Made by a program: the position numbers and the translations under genes. The notes beneath the pieces were generated by a model. That model saw only the letters and a list, made by a program, of their open reading frames with translations. It searched no databases and was not told where the DNA came from. Shown piece by piece: positions 46,619 to 56,138 of a stretch of 64,000 bases of DNA. Numbering within the stretch: position 1 is the first letter of the stretch; each line of letters starts with the position of its first letter. Source of the stretch: Pectinatus haikarae (GTDB taxonomy: Bacteria > Bacillota > Negativicutes > Selenomonadales > Selenomonadaceae); the NCBI RefSeq assembly GCF_015732185.1, contig NZ_WIQM01000016.1, positions 775,001 to 839,000 on the forward strand. Reading direction: 5' to 3'.

Positions 46619-47142
46619 ATGAAACAAGACAGCTGCGTCGATATCATCAATGACCAGACAAGGCGGGCTTTGTGGGAAGTACAGAATGTGATTGAGTGTA
46701 TTCCGGATGCTTTGTGGAATAAAAAGTATTGCCATATGCCAATGTGGAAGCATGTTTATCACATGATTCATTCGCTGGATTCTTGGTTTATCAATCCATA
46801 TGATGAAAATTTTACGGAACCTCTGTTTCATGTTCCAGATTTAAATAATCTTGATGTAGCATCAAAAAAAATTTTGACCAGAAATGAGCTGGCAAATTAT
46901 TACATCGTTATTAAAAAAAGATAACAGATTATCTGCAGCAGTTGCACGATGACGATCTGCTGAAAAAACCTGCTGGATGTGAATATACAAGATTTACACT
47001 TATTCTTGCTCAGCATAGGCATCTGCACAGCCATATGGGAATAATCATGGGATTTATTATTGATAATGCAGGTCTGTGGCCAAAAATTATTGGACTAGAA
47101 CATGATATTCCTTTAGATGAAAAACACTGTAAATATTTTTAA
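46619..47142 (+). pseudogene. DinB-like protein gene with a frameshift in an A7 run
   Basis: The reading frame starting MKQDSCVDIIND runs to about 46923, then stops just after TTAAAAAAAG. Adding one A in this run continues smoothly into ITDYLQQLHDDDLLKKPAGCEY and on to 47142. The combined product of about 174 residues has the His pattern of DinB/YfiT-like metal enzymes (HMIHSLD, then HRHLHSHMG). The break could be a true mutation, phase variation or a sequencing error. The ribosome site AAGGGAG is intact, but the IS6-like element has separated it from any upstream promoter. Confidence 0.75.
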
Positions 47143-47204
47143 ATAAATATAATAATAGCCAAATAGTAAGGGTTCCTAAATCAATTTTTGCATTCAGTGT
47201 ATAT

Positions 47205-48041
47205 TTATACATATTCTATTGTTAGTCCCACACCGACTTCTTGTATACGAAAATTTCGGGATAATTCAATTTTTGATTGCAAATCTGTGCAATGGCAAGG
47301 CGATATATGCTGTATTTTATTTTGCTTCATATACAGACATGTTTTTTGAAGTAATTCTTCACTTGGACCAAGCAAGTGAAATCCGCCAATAATGTCAATA
47401 ATTCTGGTATCATGGCAAATACTTTTTGCTTTTTCCACAATATTGCAAATACCTGAATGCGCGCACCCTGCAATAATGACTAAGCCCTTGGATGCTTTAT
47501 ATACCAGAGCAGAATCATCCAACAGAAAGTCATCAAAATCGCGATCTTTATTTCTGAATTTTCCAATTGGCTTTTTGTTTTCAAAATCGTTTTTTCTTTC
47601 TATTTCTCCAAGAAAAACTAAATTATTCGTAAGCCAAATTTCTGATTTGCTCAATACTAATCTGAAATATCGTTTCAAAATATCTTCTTTTATCAGTGAG
47701 CCTATTTCATTTTTGTCTTCGTATTTATCACAGAAAGCCAATGGGTGAGCGATAAGTTCAGGTTTATTGTATTTACCATGTTCTGTATAGGCATCTGCAC
47801 AGTGTCGTATTAAATAAGGCAGACCACCGGTATGATCATTGTGCCCATGTGAGATAACGATTGTGCTGATATCATTTAAAGCAATATGCATTTTTTGAGC
47901 ATTTTTTAAAAAAATATCAGTGTATCCGACGTCAAATAATAATTTCATATTTTCATCTTCAATATAATAAGAGACTGCCGGTTCGCCTAAAAAATAATGA
48001 TCAATAAGCGTGTTGTTGTCAACGAGTACTGTTAATTTCAT
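47205..48041 (-). CDS. MBL-fold metallo-hydrolase
   Basis: A 278-residue metallo-beta-lactamase-fold protein with the SHGHNDHTGG metal motif (about residues 64-73), an IIAGCAHSGICNIVEKA motif and a closing HCTD-type histidine. It resembles the group annotated as dihydropteridine-type phosphate synthase-related hydrolases. The substrate is unknown. It lies downstream of the broken MerR gene on the same strand with a 119-base gap. Confidence 0.86.
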   Translation of the reverse strand: MKLTVLVDNNTLIDHYFLGEPAVSYYIEDENMKLLFDVGYTDIFLKNAQKMHIALNDISTIVISHGHNDHTGGLPYLIRHCADAYTEHGKYNKPELIAHPLAFCDKYEDKNEIGSLIKEDILKRYFRLVLSKSEIWLTNNLVFLGEIERKNDFENKKPIGKFRNKDRDFDDFLLDDSALVYKASKGLVIIAGCAHSGICNIVEKAKSICHDTRIIDIIGGFHLLGPSEELLQKTCLYMKQNKIQHISPCHCTDLQSKIELSRNFRIQEVGVGLTIEYV

Positions 48042-48913
48042 ATTTTCACCTTTCTGATTTTGATGGCAGAGTGAGAAATTTTCAGGAAAAGTGCGGGCAG
48101 ATACAAAAATATCGGGCAGATTTGATCAATTTAGAATTCATAGGGCTTCCAATGTAAAAGTTATGTTTTTATCTTTACGGCTATTCTAGTGACATAGTTG
48201 TCGGCAGTATTCATACTGATTTCATCAAGCAAAGATTCCTCATATGAAAATGCGTCGATTTTATAATGCTGGGTTTCCAAAAATTTTAAAATTTTTGCAT
48301 ATGCTCCATTGTAATTATTGGAATAAGAACCATGAAAATAACCAACAGCATATAATCCTGCCGGCTGAGTGAAGCGCTGTGCGCAGGCAGGAGCCGCTCC
48401 TTTAATGGAAAGGGAAGTTTTAGTAAAGCAATAGCTGTAATTTTGAAAATCTCCGGATAAAATATCTTCCTTGGCGACCATAGCGCCAAGCTGGTATCCT
48501 ACATTAAGGTTATGTTGAAGACAGTAGTTTATATGCTGCTGCACTATGCGATGCTGGGTGGCTTCATCATGTTCATCATGGAAATTTTCACTTAGCAATA
48601 ATTTTGAAGACGGAAGATGCTGCAGTCTGACATTGTTCATTATAAGCTGCTCCGATTCTTTGAGAAGCTGCAGCTTATTCTTTATCAAGAGGTTAAGTCT
48701 TTGTTTATGCTGAATTTCTTTTTGCAGGTATTTTCTTTGCAGCTTCAGGAGATCACGCAGATTTTCCGGGGTGCGATTATCTATATAGTCCTTAATTTCT
48801 TTTATAGACAGCCCTATTTCCCGTAAAGCCCGAATGACATAGAATATATATAATTGTCCATAGGAGTAAAAATGGTACCCATTTTTGCCAATAATATCTG
48901 GTCGAAAAATGGG

Positions 48914-48957
48914 GGCTGTGACAAAATGAGAAATCATTTTGTCCACAGCCTCTTTTT
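48914..48957 (+). terminator. Inward-facing terminator at the left IS1182 end
   Basis: GGCTGTG-a-CAAAATGA pairs with TCATTTTG-tc-CACAGCC (48914-48950), followed by TCTTTTT. It would stop plus-strand transcription entering the element antisense to the transposase. Confidence 0.75.
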
Positions 48958-49041
48958 CTATACAATTTGAGGCAACAAGCAGGCAATTACTGAAAAAAGG
49001 GCATACAACCCCTTTCCCCATAAAAACTGCTTTTCTACAGT

Positions 49042-50616
49042 TTATGCGGCTTTCTTCAAGCGTAGTTTTTTATTGTGGTATTTATAAAGATTGTGCCCAA
49101 TGGAAACCAGGAAAATCTCTAAACGTACCTGTTCCATGCCTTTTCGAACAATTCTTTTGTACCAGCGGTTATTTTTCATAATCCCAAAAGTACCTTCAGA
49201 TTGAATCGAGCGATTCATACGAAGAAGCGCTCCTTGAATGCTTTCTAGGTTATCCACAACTTCTTGGTGTATAGAGGTTAGTTCCTGGTTAAGACGAATC
49301 GTCCTGTTTTTATCCGTCTTCTTGCACTCGGAGGCATACGGACAATCCCTGCAATTTTCACACTGGTAAACTTCTTCCTGACGTCCGTATCGATTCCCTT
49401 TTACATTTCGTCTGTATTGAAGGTGAAATGCCTGTCCGGCCGGACAGCGCAGTGTGCCTTTTTCGTCAATCTTGAAATTCACTGCCCGAAACGGATTATC
49501 TCGATACTTTGCGTCAGTAGTTTCTTTCTTGTACATAGTAAATTTCATATACTTTTCCATACCGTGTTGCTCACAGTAAATATAATTGTTGTATGAACCA
49601 TATCCTGCATCAGCAACTGGATACTTTGGATAAAATCCGTAGGTATTATGAAATTTCTCCAGTAAGGGAACAAAACAATCCATGTCTGCACGGTATTGAT
49701 TTACATCAGCTACAGCTATGTATTCATCTGCAATACCAAATTGAATGTTGTAGGCTGGCAGGAGCTGGTCGTTGCCCATATAATCTGTCTTGATCCGCAT
49801 GAATGTCGCACAGTGATCTGTTTTGGAATAACTGTTCCGGTCTGGACCACAAATGGTTATCTTTTCAACATATTCTTTGAGTTTCGCTGTATATTCCTGA
49901 AGCCGTTCGTAATAGCGCTGCCGGGGTGTTTTTCGATGGCCTTTTCCATGGACAAATTTTGTTTCATCTATTTCATAGATTTTGGCATACCGATCCGTTA
50001 CTTCACTTAGGTACTCAGGAACGTATTCGGAATTCGTATCAATTTTGATGCCAAAGCTGGCAAGATCGTCGTTGATTTCATCGAGTAATCCCGTGACTTT
50101 TTCAAAAAGTCTATATCTAGATTTTTCAGTCGCTTTCTTCCATACCCAGCTATATTTATTAGCATTTGCCTCAAATTTCGAACCGTCAATATACAGATGG
50201 CTCAAATCCACATGATCTTTGGCAAAAATTTTATTGTTGATCTCGCTGAACAATTCCTCAACCGATGGTTTGAGCATAGTTTCGATAAAATAGCCGAACG
50301 TGCGATAAGATGGAGTCTCGCGTTCCATGAGATACATAAAGCGAAGATTGACTTTACAGCTATCTTCGAGCTCACGTAGCGATATATATCCATTTGTCAT
50401 AAATCCAAATAAGATTGTTTTCAACATGCTGGTCGGGTTGTATCTGATGCGTCCGGTAACGTGTTCCGGAACATTTTTCAGGTACTTCTCCAAGTCGATT
50501 CCCCCCATGAATCTGTCGAAAACCAGCACAGGATCACAAATATCCAGAAAATCCGAAATAAATAGTGGCAAAACTGCCTGTTTTGTTTTAAAATAATTGA
50601 TGGTTGAATTTTTCAT
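49042..50616 (-). CDS. IS1182-family transposase
   Basis: A 524-residue DDE transposase. The N-terminal region matches IS1182 (YNPTSMLKTILFGFMTNGYISLRELEDSC), the catalytic core has LYIDGSKFEANANKYSW and DAGYGSYNNYIYCE, and a cysteine cluster CENCRDCPYASECK precedes the C-terminal RMNRSIQSEGTFGIMK (Glu) motif. It is full length with no frameshift, so the copy may still be active. Confidence 0.95.
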   Translation of the reverse strand: MKNSTINYFKTKQAVLPLFISDFLDICDPVLVFDRFMGGIDLEKYLKNVPEHVTGRIRYNPTSMLKTILFGFMTNGYISLRELEDSCKVNLRFMYLMERETPSYRTFGYFIETMLKPSVEELFSEINNKIFAKDHVDLSHLYIDGSKFEANANKYSWVWKKATEKSRYRLFEKVTGLLDEINDDLASFGIKIDTNSEYVPEYLSEVTDRYAKIYEIDETKFVHGKGHRKTPRQRYYERLQEYTAKLKEYVEKITICGPDRNSYSKTDHCATFMRIKTDYMGNDQLLPAYNIQFGIADEYIAVADVNQYRADMDCFVPLLEKFHNTYGFYPKYPVADAGYGSYNNYIYCEQHGMEKYMKFTMYKKETTDAKYRDNPFRAVNFKIDEKGTLRCPAGQAFHLQYRRNVKGNRYGRQEEVYQCENCRDCPYASECKKTDKNRTIRLNQELTSIHQEVVDNLESIQGALLRMNRSIQSEGTFGIMKNNRWYKRIVRKGMEQVRLEIFLVSIGHNLYKYHNKKLRLKKAA

Positions 50617-50640
50617 TAGACACGTAAAATTTTACCACAA

Positions 50641-50680
50641 AAAGAGGATCACCGGCTCTTTCGAGCAAGCGATCCTCTTT
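50641..50680 (-). terminator. Inward-facing terminator at the right IS1182 end
   Basis: AAAGAGGATC (50641-50650) pairs with GATCCTCTTT (50671-50680), with an inner GCTC/GAGC stem. In the minus direction it ends in U-rich sequence just before the transposase start, shielding it from outside transcription. Confidence 0.7.
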
Positions 50681-50789
50681 TGTTTTTATAGGAGTGTTAT
50701 TTCACAGCCCCTCTTTTTATTTATATTGCAAATTTTAGCAAACTCGCCGGTAGATAAATATGCTTTTTGCAAAATTTTTCAGCTCCTTG

Positions 50790-50820
50790 TTGACTGTCCT
50801 GTTAGTGGATAGTTTATCAT
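50790..50820 (+). promoter_or_regulatory. MerR-type promoter/operator of the RND efflux operon
   Basis: TTGACT (50790-50795) and TATCAT (50815-50820) are 19 bases apart, the elongated spacing typical of MerR-activated promoters. A dyad ACTGTCC-N7-GGATAGT (50793-50813) lies across the spacer. It sits between the divergent MerR start (50772) and the pump genes (50865). Confidence 0.8.
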
Positions 50821-50864
50821 GAAATCTGGTTGAAAAAAAGAAATATTTCAAAGGAGAATAGAAT

Positions 50865-52052
50865 TTGTTACTTGGAAAAATCATAAAAAATCATCGTATC
50901 TTAATTGCCTCAATATTAATTTTGGGGTTATCGGGTGTAATATTTTTTTATCATAGCAATGATAATACAATACATGCAGATGAAAAAAAAGTAAAAGTAA
51001 AAATTATGCATCCATTGCAGCAAGATATATCGCTTTCTTATAAATATGTCGGCACGGTCAAAGCAGAAGATGAGATAAAGATTCAGTCGAATATATCAGG
51101 TAAGATTAAGGAAAAGTATGTTAAAGGCGGACAATATGTTAGACAAGGCCAGGCACTTTATAAAATAGATTCCCGACAATATGAATCGGCGCTTCTTTCA
51201 GCCAGAGCTGCTTTGGAACAATCTAAGGCAATTCTTCATAATGCGGAAATAGATTTAGCGCGGGATGAAAAATTATTGGCTTCAAGTGCTGTATCTGAGC
51301 AAAAGGTGACAACGCAGCAGTCACAGGTTCGTCAAAATAATGCCGTTGTTGCAGCAAATGAAGCGCTCGTAAAAAAAGCGCAGGAAGATCTTGATGACAC
51401 AGTGGTTTATGCTCCGACATCGGGGAGACTGGATCTTAAAGATGTTCCGGCGGGGACATATGCGGCAGCTGGTTCAACGACGCTTGCTACGGTAGGGACG
51501 AGCGATCCGACTAATGTGCAGTTTAATATCAGTGAAAATGAATATCTTAAAACAATTTCAGAATGGAATGATGAAGGCGAAAATAAAACGGTAAATCTTA
51601 TATTGAGCAATGGAAAAGAATATCCATTGCCAGGCAGTATCTTTGCCGTTGATCGTTCACTTACAGAAAATACAGGATCTCTTACGGTTAAGGCACTCTT
51701 TCCGAATCCTGATAATGATTTACTGCCTGGGATGTTTGCACGTGTCCGGATAAGTGGCCCTGTTGTACCAAATGCAATTTTGGTACCGCAGCGTGCTGTG
51801 CAGCAGCTTCTTGATAAAGCATTTGTCAATATTGTCAATAACAATGGTGAAGCGGAGGCACGGGAAGTGAAACTTGGTGATAAAGTCGGCAGTTACTATA
51901 TTATTGAAGAGGGAATAAAAGCTGAAGATCAAATTATTGTCGAAGGTCTTGTAAAGATACAGGACGGTACGAACGTCGAGGCAAGTGCGGTCACCCCGGA
52001 AGAAATGGGTTTTTCACTTACAGAAGATACAGAGACAAATATGGATTCATAA
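50865..52052 (+). CDS. RND efflux periplasmic adaptor (AcrA-like membrane fusion protein)
   Basis: A 395-residue adaptor with one N-terminal membrane anchor (ILIASILILGLSGVIFFY), then the barrel-sandwich lipoyl halves (SGKIKEKYVKGGQYVRQGQALYKID and DTVVYAPTSGRLD), an alpha-hairpin between them and a beta-barrel/membrane-proximal end (VPQRAVQQLL). It links the inner-membrane pump to an outer-membrane channel. The start is a TTG with AAAGGAG 8 bases upstream. First gene of the two-gene operon controlled by the MerR-type promoter. Confidence 0.94.
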   Translation: MLLGKIIKNHRILIASILILGLSGVIFFYHSNDNTIHADEKKVKVKIMHPLQQDISLSYKYVGTVKAEDEIKIQSNISGKIKEKYVKGGQYVRQGQALYKIDSRQYESALLSARAALEQSKAILHNAEIDLARDEKLLASSAVSEQKVTTQQSQVRQNNAVVAANEALVKKAQEDLDDTVVYAPTSGRLDLKDVPAGTYAAAGSTTLATVGTSDPTNVQFNISENEYLKTISEWNDEGENKTVNLILSNGKEYPLPGSIFAVDRSLTENTGSLTVKALFPNPDNDLLPGMFARVRISGPVVPNAILVPQRAVQQLLDKAFVNIVNNNGEAEAREVKLGDKVGSYYIIEEGIKAEDQIIVEGLVKIQDGTNVEASAVTPEEMGFSLTEDTETNMDS

Positions 52053-52065
52053 AGGGGAGATTAGC

Positions 52066-55000
52066 TTGTCACGATTTTTTATCAAGCGTCCTGTTTTTGC
52101 AATTGTTATAGCATTGATTATGGTTATTCTTGGAGGAATTGCAGCTATACAATTGCCTGTGGCTCAATATCCGGAAATTTCACCGCCTACGGTTACAGTG
52201 TCAACAAATTATACAGGTGCGGATGCTTCTGTCGTTAATGAAACAGTGGCACAGACAATTGAGTCTGAAATCAATGGTGTCCAGGGGATGGACTATATGA
52301 GTTCAAATTCTGACGCTTCCGGAGCATATAGTCTTGAGGTAGTGTTTAAATTGGGCACAGACGGTGATATGGATGCTGTTAAAACCCAAAATAATGTGGC
52401 GGCTGCTGATGCAAGTTTACCAGGCGAAGTACAATCTGTCGGTGTGACTACTCGAAAATCATCATCCGATATGGCATTAATGATATCGCTTTATTCACCG
52501 AAAGGCACATATGACAGTGTTTTTTTAAAGAATTATGCAGATTTATATCTTTTAGATAAAATCAAACGAGTCACGGGTGTGGGAAATGTCGCATCCTATG
52601 GTGCAGATTATGCCATGCGTGTCTGGCTTAATCCCGATAAGCTTGCAATGTACGGTTTGACTGTGGCTGATGTTACGTCGGCTATTAAAGAACAAAATAT
52701 TCAAGCTCCGGCGGGTGCAATCGGTCAGATGCCGGCATCAAAGCATCAAGAAAAACAATATATCGGAAAAATAAAAGGACGTTTGAAGACGATAAAAGAT
52801 TTTGAAAATGTAGTAGTGGAAGCACAGGGCGATGGATCTTTTGTTAGGCTCAAAGATGTGGCACGAATTGTGACCGGTGCCAAAGAAAATACATTTAGTG
52901 CTTATCAAAATGGGAAAGAAGCTTTTAGCTTTGGGGTTTCACTGACAAACGATGCCAATGCCATGCAGACGGTAAAGGCAGTACAGGATATTATGACAGA
53001 GGGAAAAAAACATTTTCCCCCAGGTATGGAATATAAAGAAGTCGTTGATAGTACGCGATATATTCATGCCTCTATTGAAGAGGTACTGCACACGTTTGCC
53101 GAAGCATTGGTTCTTGTCATTATTATTGTCTATCTTTTTTTACAGAGTTGGCGGGCTACACTTATCCCTGTCCTTGCAATACCAGTATCCTTAATTGCAA
53201 CTCTCGCGGCATTTGTCATACTGGATTTTTCTATCAATACACTGACCTTATTTGCTATGGTACTGGCTATTGGGCTGGTTGTTGACGATGCCATAGTCGT
53301 GATAGAGAATGTCGAGCATCATATGCAGGAAGATAGGATAGGAGTGAGAGAAGCCACAGAGCGGGCTATGGATGAGGTGCAAGGCCCGGTGGTAGCGATC
53401 GCCTTTGTTCTTGCAGCTGTTTTTATTCCGGCTGCGTTCCTTGGTGGGATGATGGGAGTTTTATATAAACAATTTGCGCTGACGATTGCTATATCAATGG
53501 CTTTATCGGCGTTTGTGGCATTAACATTAACCCCTTCTTTGTGTGTCCTTCTGTTAAAAACTAGGATACAAGCAGGACAAACCAATAGGCTGGCGCGGTT
53601 TTTTGCCAAATTCAACAATGGATTCGATGCGTTGAAGCACAGTTATTTGAAACAGGTCATATGGATGATTAGCAAAACAAAATATTGTATATTGTTTCTG
53701 ATTTTATTGATTATAGGGATAGGAGCTCTTTATAAAATTGTGCCGTCTACTTTCGTGCCGGATGAGGATCAGGGATATTTTATGACGGCAGTTAATTTGC
53801 CGGAGGGTACTTCGATGAATCTTACGTCAGAAACTATGCATAAGCTGGCAGATGAGATTATGGACTCTTCCGGAGTTACAGATGTCATGGAAATAATAGG
53901 TTTTGATGCATTATCCAATGGCCAAAAAGCCAATGCGGGGACGATGTTTATTTCGTTAGCACCATGGGCGGACCGAAAAGATGTGAAGCTGAAGGTGGAT
54001 GCACAGGTCGCAAAAGTCAATGAAGAAGGCGCAGAAAATATTCCTGAAGCGATGGTGGTTGCTATGAATCCGCCATCTTTACCGGGACTTGGTATGATAA
54101 GCGGGTTTTCTTTGCAGCTGCAGGATATGTCAGGGCATACGGATAAAGAGCTTGACAGCATTACAAAGCAAATTATCAAGACAGCCAATCAACGACCGGA
54201 ACTTCGTGAAGTTTCAACAACTTTCAGTATCAATTCACCAAATGCAGAATTTGTTATCGATCGTGATAAAGTCAAAGATCTTGGTATCAATTTGGCTGAT
54301 GTATTTACAGCGGTACAGGCTAATTTTGGCGGTGTGCAGATCAATGATTTCAATCAATTTGGACATACTTATAAAGTGGTATTGCAGGCGGATAAGAATT
54401 ATCGCAGCGAACTTGAAGCAGCTAAATTTATTTTTGTAAAAAATGCCGAGGGCACCATGGTACCTCTTGATACACTGCTAGAAACAAAAATCAACACAGG
54501 GGCTTCGATTATTTCGCGCTTCAACGGAGCCCGCAGTATTAATATACAGGGTTATCCAAATGATGGTTATTCGTCAGGACAGGCACTGAAAGCCATGGAA
54601 GATGTCGTACAGCAAATAGCGCCGGTCGGATTCAATATAGAATGGTCTGGTCAAAGCAGGCAGGAGAAAGCATCCGGTGACGCTGCTTTTAAAATATTGG
54701 CACTGGCATTTGTATTTGTCTTCTTGTGTCTTGCGGCACTTTATGAATCGTGGAGCATACCTTATGCGGTGCTTTTGACAGTACCAACGGGGATTTTTGG
54801 AGCATTGTTTTCGGAACTTGTGATGGCGCAGCCAAATAGTATTTATATGCAGATAGGGGTTATCATGATTATTGGTCTTGCAGCAAAAAATGCTATTTTG
54901 ATTGTTGAATTTGCCAAAGTACGCGTTGACAAAGGAATAGATCCTGTCCGTGCTGCGGTCACAGCTGCTGGACTTCGCTTGCGGCCGATACTGATGACTT

Positions 55001-55200
55001 CATTTGCATTTATTTTTGGCTGTATGCCGTTGGCCTTGGCAGAAGGAGCTGGAGCAGGAGCGCGAAACGGAATGGGAATTGCCGTTGTTGGCGGGATGAT
55101 TTTCGCAACGGCGATCGGCATTTTTTTGATTCCCGTATTGTTTATTACAGTTGAAACTATTGTTGCCAAATGGAATGTTTTTCGCCGTAATATATCGTAA
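52066..55200 (+). CDS. RND multidrug efflux transporter (AcrB/HAE1 family)
   Basis: A 1044-residue pump with 12 membrane helices and two large periplasmic loops. It begins MSRFFIKRPVFAIVIALIM. The proton-relay aspartates are in AIGLVVDDAIVVIENVE (near residue 408), and the lysine is in GLAAKNAILIVEFAK (near 940). It exports amphiphilic compounds by proton antiport. The TTG at 52066 has GGGGAGA upstream and lies 13 bases after the adaptor gene; the open frame begins 27 codons earlier inside that gene. No OprM/TolC-like gene follows. Confidence 0.97.
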   Translation: MSRFFIKRPVFAIVIALIMVILGGIAAIQLPVAQYPEISPPTVTVSTNYTGADASVVNETVAQTIESEINGVQGMDYMSSNSDASGAYSLEVVFKLGTDGDMDAVKTQNNVAAADASLPGEVQSVGVTTRKSSSDMALMISLYSPKGTYDSVFLKNYADLYLLDKIKRVTGVGNVASYGADYAMRVWLNPDKLAMYGLTVADVTSAIKEQNIQAPAGAIGQMPASKHQEKQYIGKIKGRLKTIKDFENVVVEAQGDGSFVRLKDVARIVTGAKENTFSAYQNGKEAFSFGVSLTNDANAMQTVKAVQDIMTEGKKHFPPGMEYKEVVDSTRYIHASIEEVLHTFAEALVLVIIIVYLFLQSWRATLIPVLAIPVSLIATLAAFVILDFSINTLTLFAMVLAIGLVVDDAIVVIENVEHHMQEDRIGVREATERAMDEVQGPVVAIAFVLAAVFIPAAFLGGMMGVLYKQFALTIAISMALSAFVALTLTPSLCVLLLKTRIQAGQTNRLARFFAKFNNGFDALKHSYLKQVIWMISKTKYCILFLILLIIGIGALYKIVPSTFVPDEDQGYFMTAVNLPEGTSMNLTSETMHKLADEIMDSSGVTDVMEIIGFDALSNGQKANAGTMFISLAPWADRKDVKLKVDAQVAKVNEEGAENIPEAMVVAMNPPSLPGLGMISGFSLQLQDMSGHTDKELDSITKQIIKTANQRPELREVSTTFSINSPNAEFVIDRDKVKDLGINLADVFTAVQANFGGVQINDFNQFGHTYKVVLQADKNYRSELEAAKFIFVKNAEGTMVPLDTLLETKINTGASIISRFNGARSINIQGYPNDGYSSGQALKAMEDVVQQIAPVGFNIEWSGQSRQEKASGDAAFKILALAFVFVFLCLAALYESWSIPYAVLLTVPTGIFGALFSELVMAQPNSIYMQIGVIMIIGLAAKNAILIVEFAKVRVDKGIDPVRAAVTAAGLRLRPILMTSFAFIFGCMPLALAEGAGAGARNGMGIAVVGGMIFATAIGIFLIPVLFITVETIVAKWNVFRRNIS

Positions 55201-55233
55201 TATATACTGAAAAGAAAAAATAAAGACAAGATT

Positions 55234-56088
55234 TTAGGAAAAGAGCTGGATGAATTTTTGCAAAGAAAGATTCATCCAGCTTTTTTTGCGCCAAACAAAT
55301 TTCACGGAAATATAACGATATTTTTCAGGAATTTCATGACAAAAAAGAATCTGATCGCTTGTGAAAGAATCTGCGGAATCTTTGGGAAAAAGACCGATGC
55401 CAAGCCCCGCACTGATGCTGGCAAAAAGAGCGCTCAACGAATTGAATTCTATGATCCTGGCAGGAACTAATTGTTCATCTTCCAGCCAGTTTTCTAAAAT
55501 CTGCCGGTAAGAACAGCCTTGAGGAAATACTAAAAGAGGCTGCTGAAGAAGCTGTTTTGTTGAAATGTTCTTCAGCGTGTTATTTGTAATCAGGGACAGT
55601 TCTTCATCCCTGACAATGACAGAGGATAATTTTTCATGCCTTGTTGCTCCGGCAACAAAGGCACCATCAATAGTATGCTCCAGAAGTTTAGCAAGAGAAC
55701 GTTTTGATATATCTGTATTTATTGTCAAAGCGATCTCAGGATTAGCTTGATGATATTTGATAAGAATATCCGGTACAAACGTGACAGCAGCCGACTCCAT
55801 GGTACTGATAGAAAGCGTCTGCTTAGTTGTGTCTGTGGAATGCATAGCATTTTCAGTATCGTAGGAAAGTTGGAGAAGTTTATCTGCGTATGCCAATAAA
55901 AGCTCGCCTTTTTCTGTTAATGTTACACCTTGGGATGTGCGATGAAAAAGTTTAACGGCAAACTCTTTTTCTAAATTTTTAATTTTTGTGGAGAGATTGG
56001 ATTGAGCATAGTTTAATTTTTGTGAGGCACGAAGGAAACTCCCCTCATGGGAAACTGCAGAAAAATATTTTAAGACTTGTAAGTCCAT
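55234..56088 (-). CDS. LysR-family transcriptional regulator
   Basis: A 284-residue regulator with an N-terminal winged HTH (LKYFSAVSHEGSFLRASQKLNYAQSNLSTKIKNLE) and a C-terminal periplasmic-binding-like effector domain. It is divergent from the CCG-protein gene at 56255, with a 24-bp palindrome between them, so that gene is a likely target. Convergent with the RND operon, whose terminator overlaps its 3' end. Effector unknown. Confidence 0.93.
   Translation of the reverse strand: MDLQVLKYFSAVSHEGSFLRASQKLNYAQSNLSTKIKNLEKEFAVKLFHRTSQGVTLTEKGELLLAYADKLLQLSYDTENAMHSTDTTKQTLSISTMESAAVTFVPDILIKYHQANPEIALTINTDISKRSLAKLLEHTIDGAFVAGATRHEKLSSVIVRDEELSLITNNTLKNISTKQLLQQPLLVFPQGCSYRQILENWLEDEQLVPARIIEFNSLSALFASISAGLGIGLFPKDSADSFTSDQILFCHEIPEKYRYISVKFVWRKKSWMNLSLQKFIQLFS
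55244..55287 (+). terminator. Terminator of the RND operon, inside the LysR 3' end
   Basis: AGCTGGATGAAT (55244-55255) pairs with ATTCATCCAGCT (55270-55281), then T7. It lies 44 bases after the pump stop codon and overlaps the last codons of the convergent LysR gene. Confidence 0.82.
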
Positions 56089-56138
56089 CTTGCAAAACCG
56101 CCTTTTATAATATATATTGTATTTAGATATATTTATAT

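Larger units (their letters stand above)
48912..50711 (-). mobile_element. IS1182-like insertion sequence
   Basis: About 1800 bp bounded by inverted repeats GGGGCTGTGA at 48912 and, as reverse complement, at 50711. It carries one transposase gene. Inward-pointing hairpin terminators sit just inside both ends. No clear target duplication is seen at the junctions with the MerR fragments, in keeping with a small deletion there. Confidence 0.88.
48161..50772 (-). pseudogene. MerR/BmrR-type multidrug regulator split by an IS1182-like element
   Basis: The 5' fragment (50712-50772) starts at TTG with AAGGAG 10 bases upstream and encodes MQKAYLSTGEFAKICNINKK, the first helix-turn-helix half of a MerR regulator. 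The 3' fragment (48161-48910) resumes at IFRPDIIGKNGYHFYSYGQL and continues through the dimerisation helix to a GyrI-like effector domain (GAAPACAQRF, GLYAVGYFHG). Between them lies the IS. About nine residues expected between KK and IFRPD are missing, suggesting a small deletion at insertion. A chimeric frame from inside the IS (MGKGVVCPFF, 49021) reads into the 3' part but has no ribosome site and no HTH. Confidence 0.88.

Noticed and set aside
48161-49021. 286-codon frame that could be read as an intact MerR-type gene
   Set aside because: Its first 35 or so codons come from the IS1182-like element and replace the HTH. The true start lies beyond the element at 50772, so it is a chimera rather than a functional regulator.
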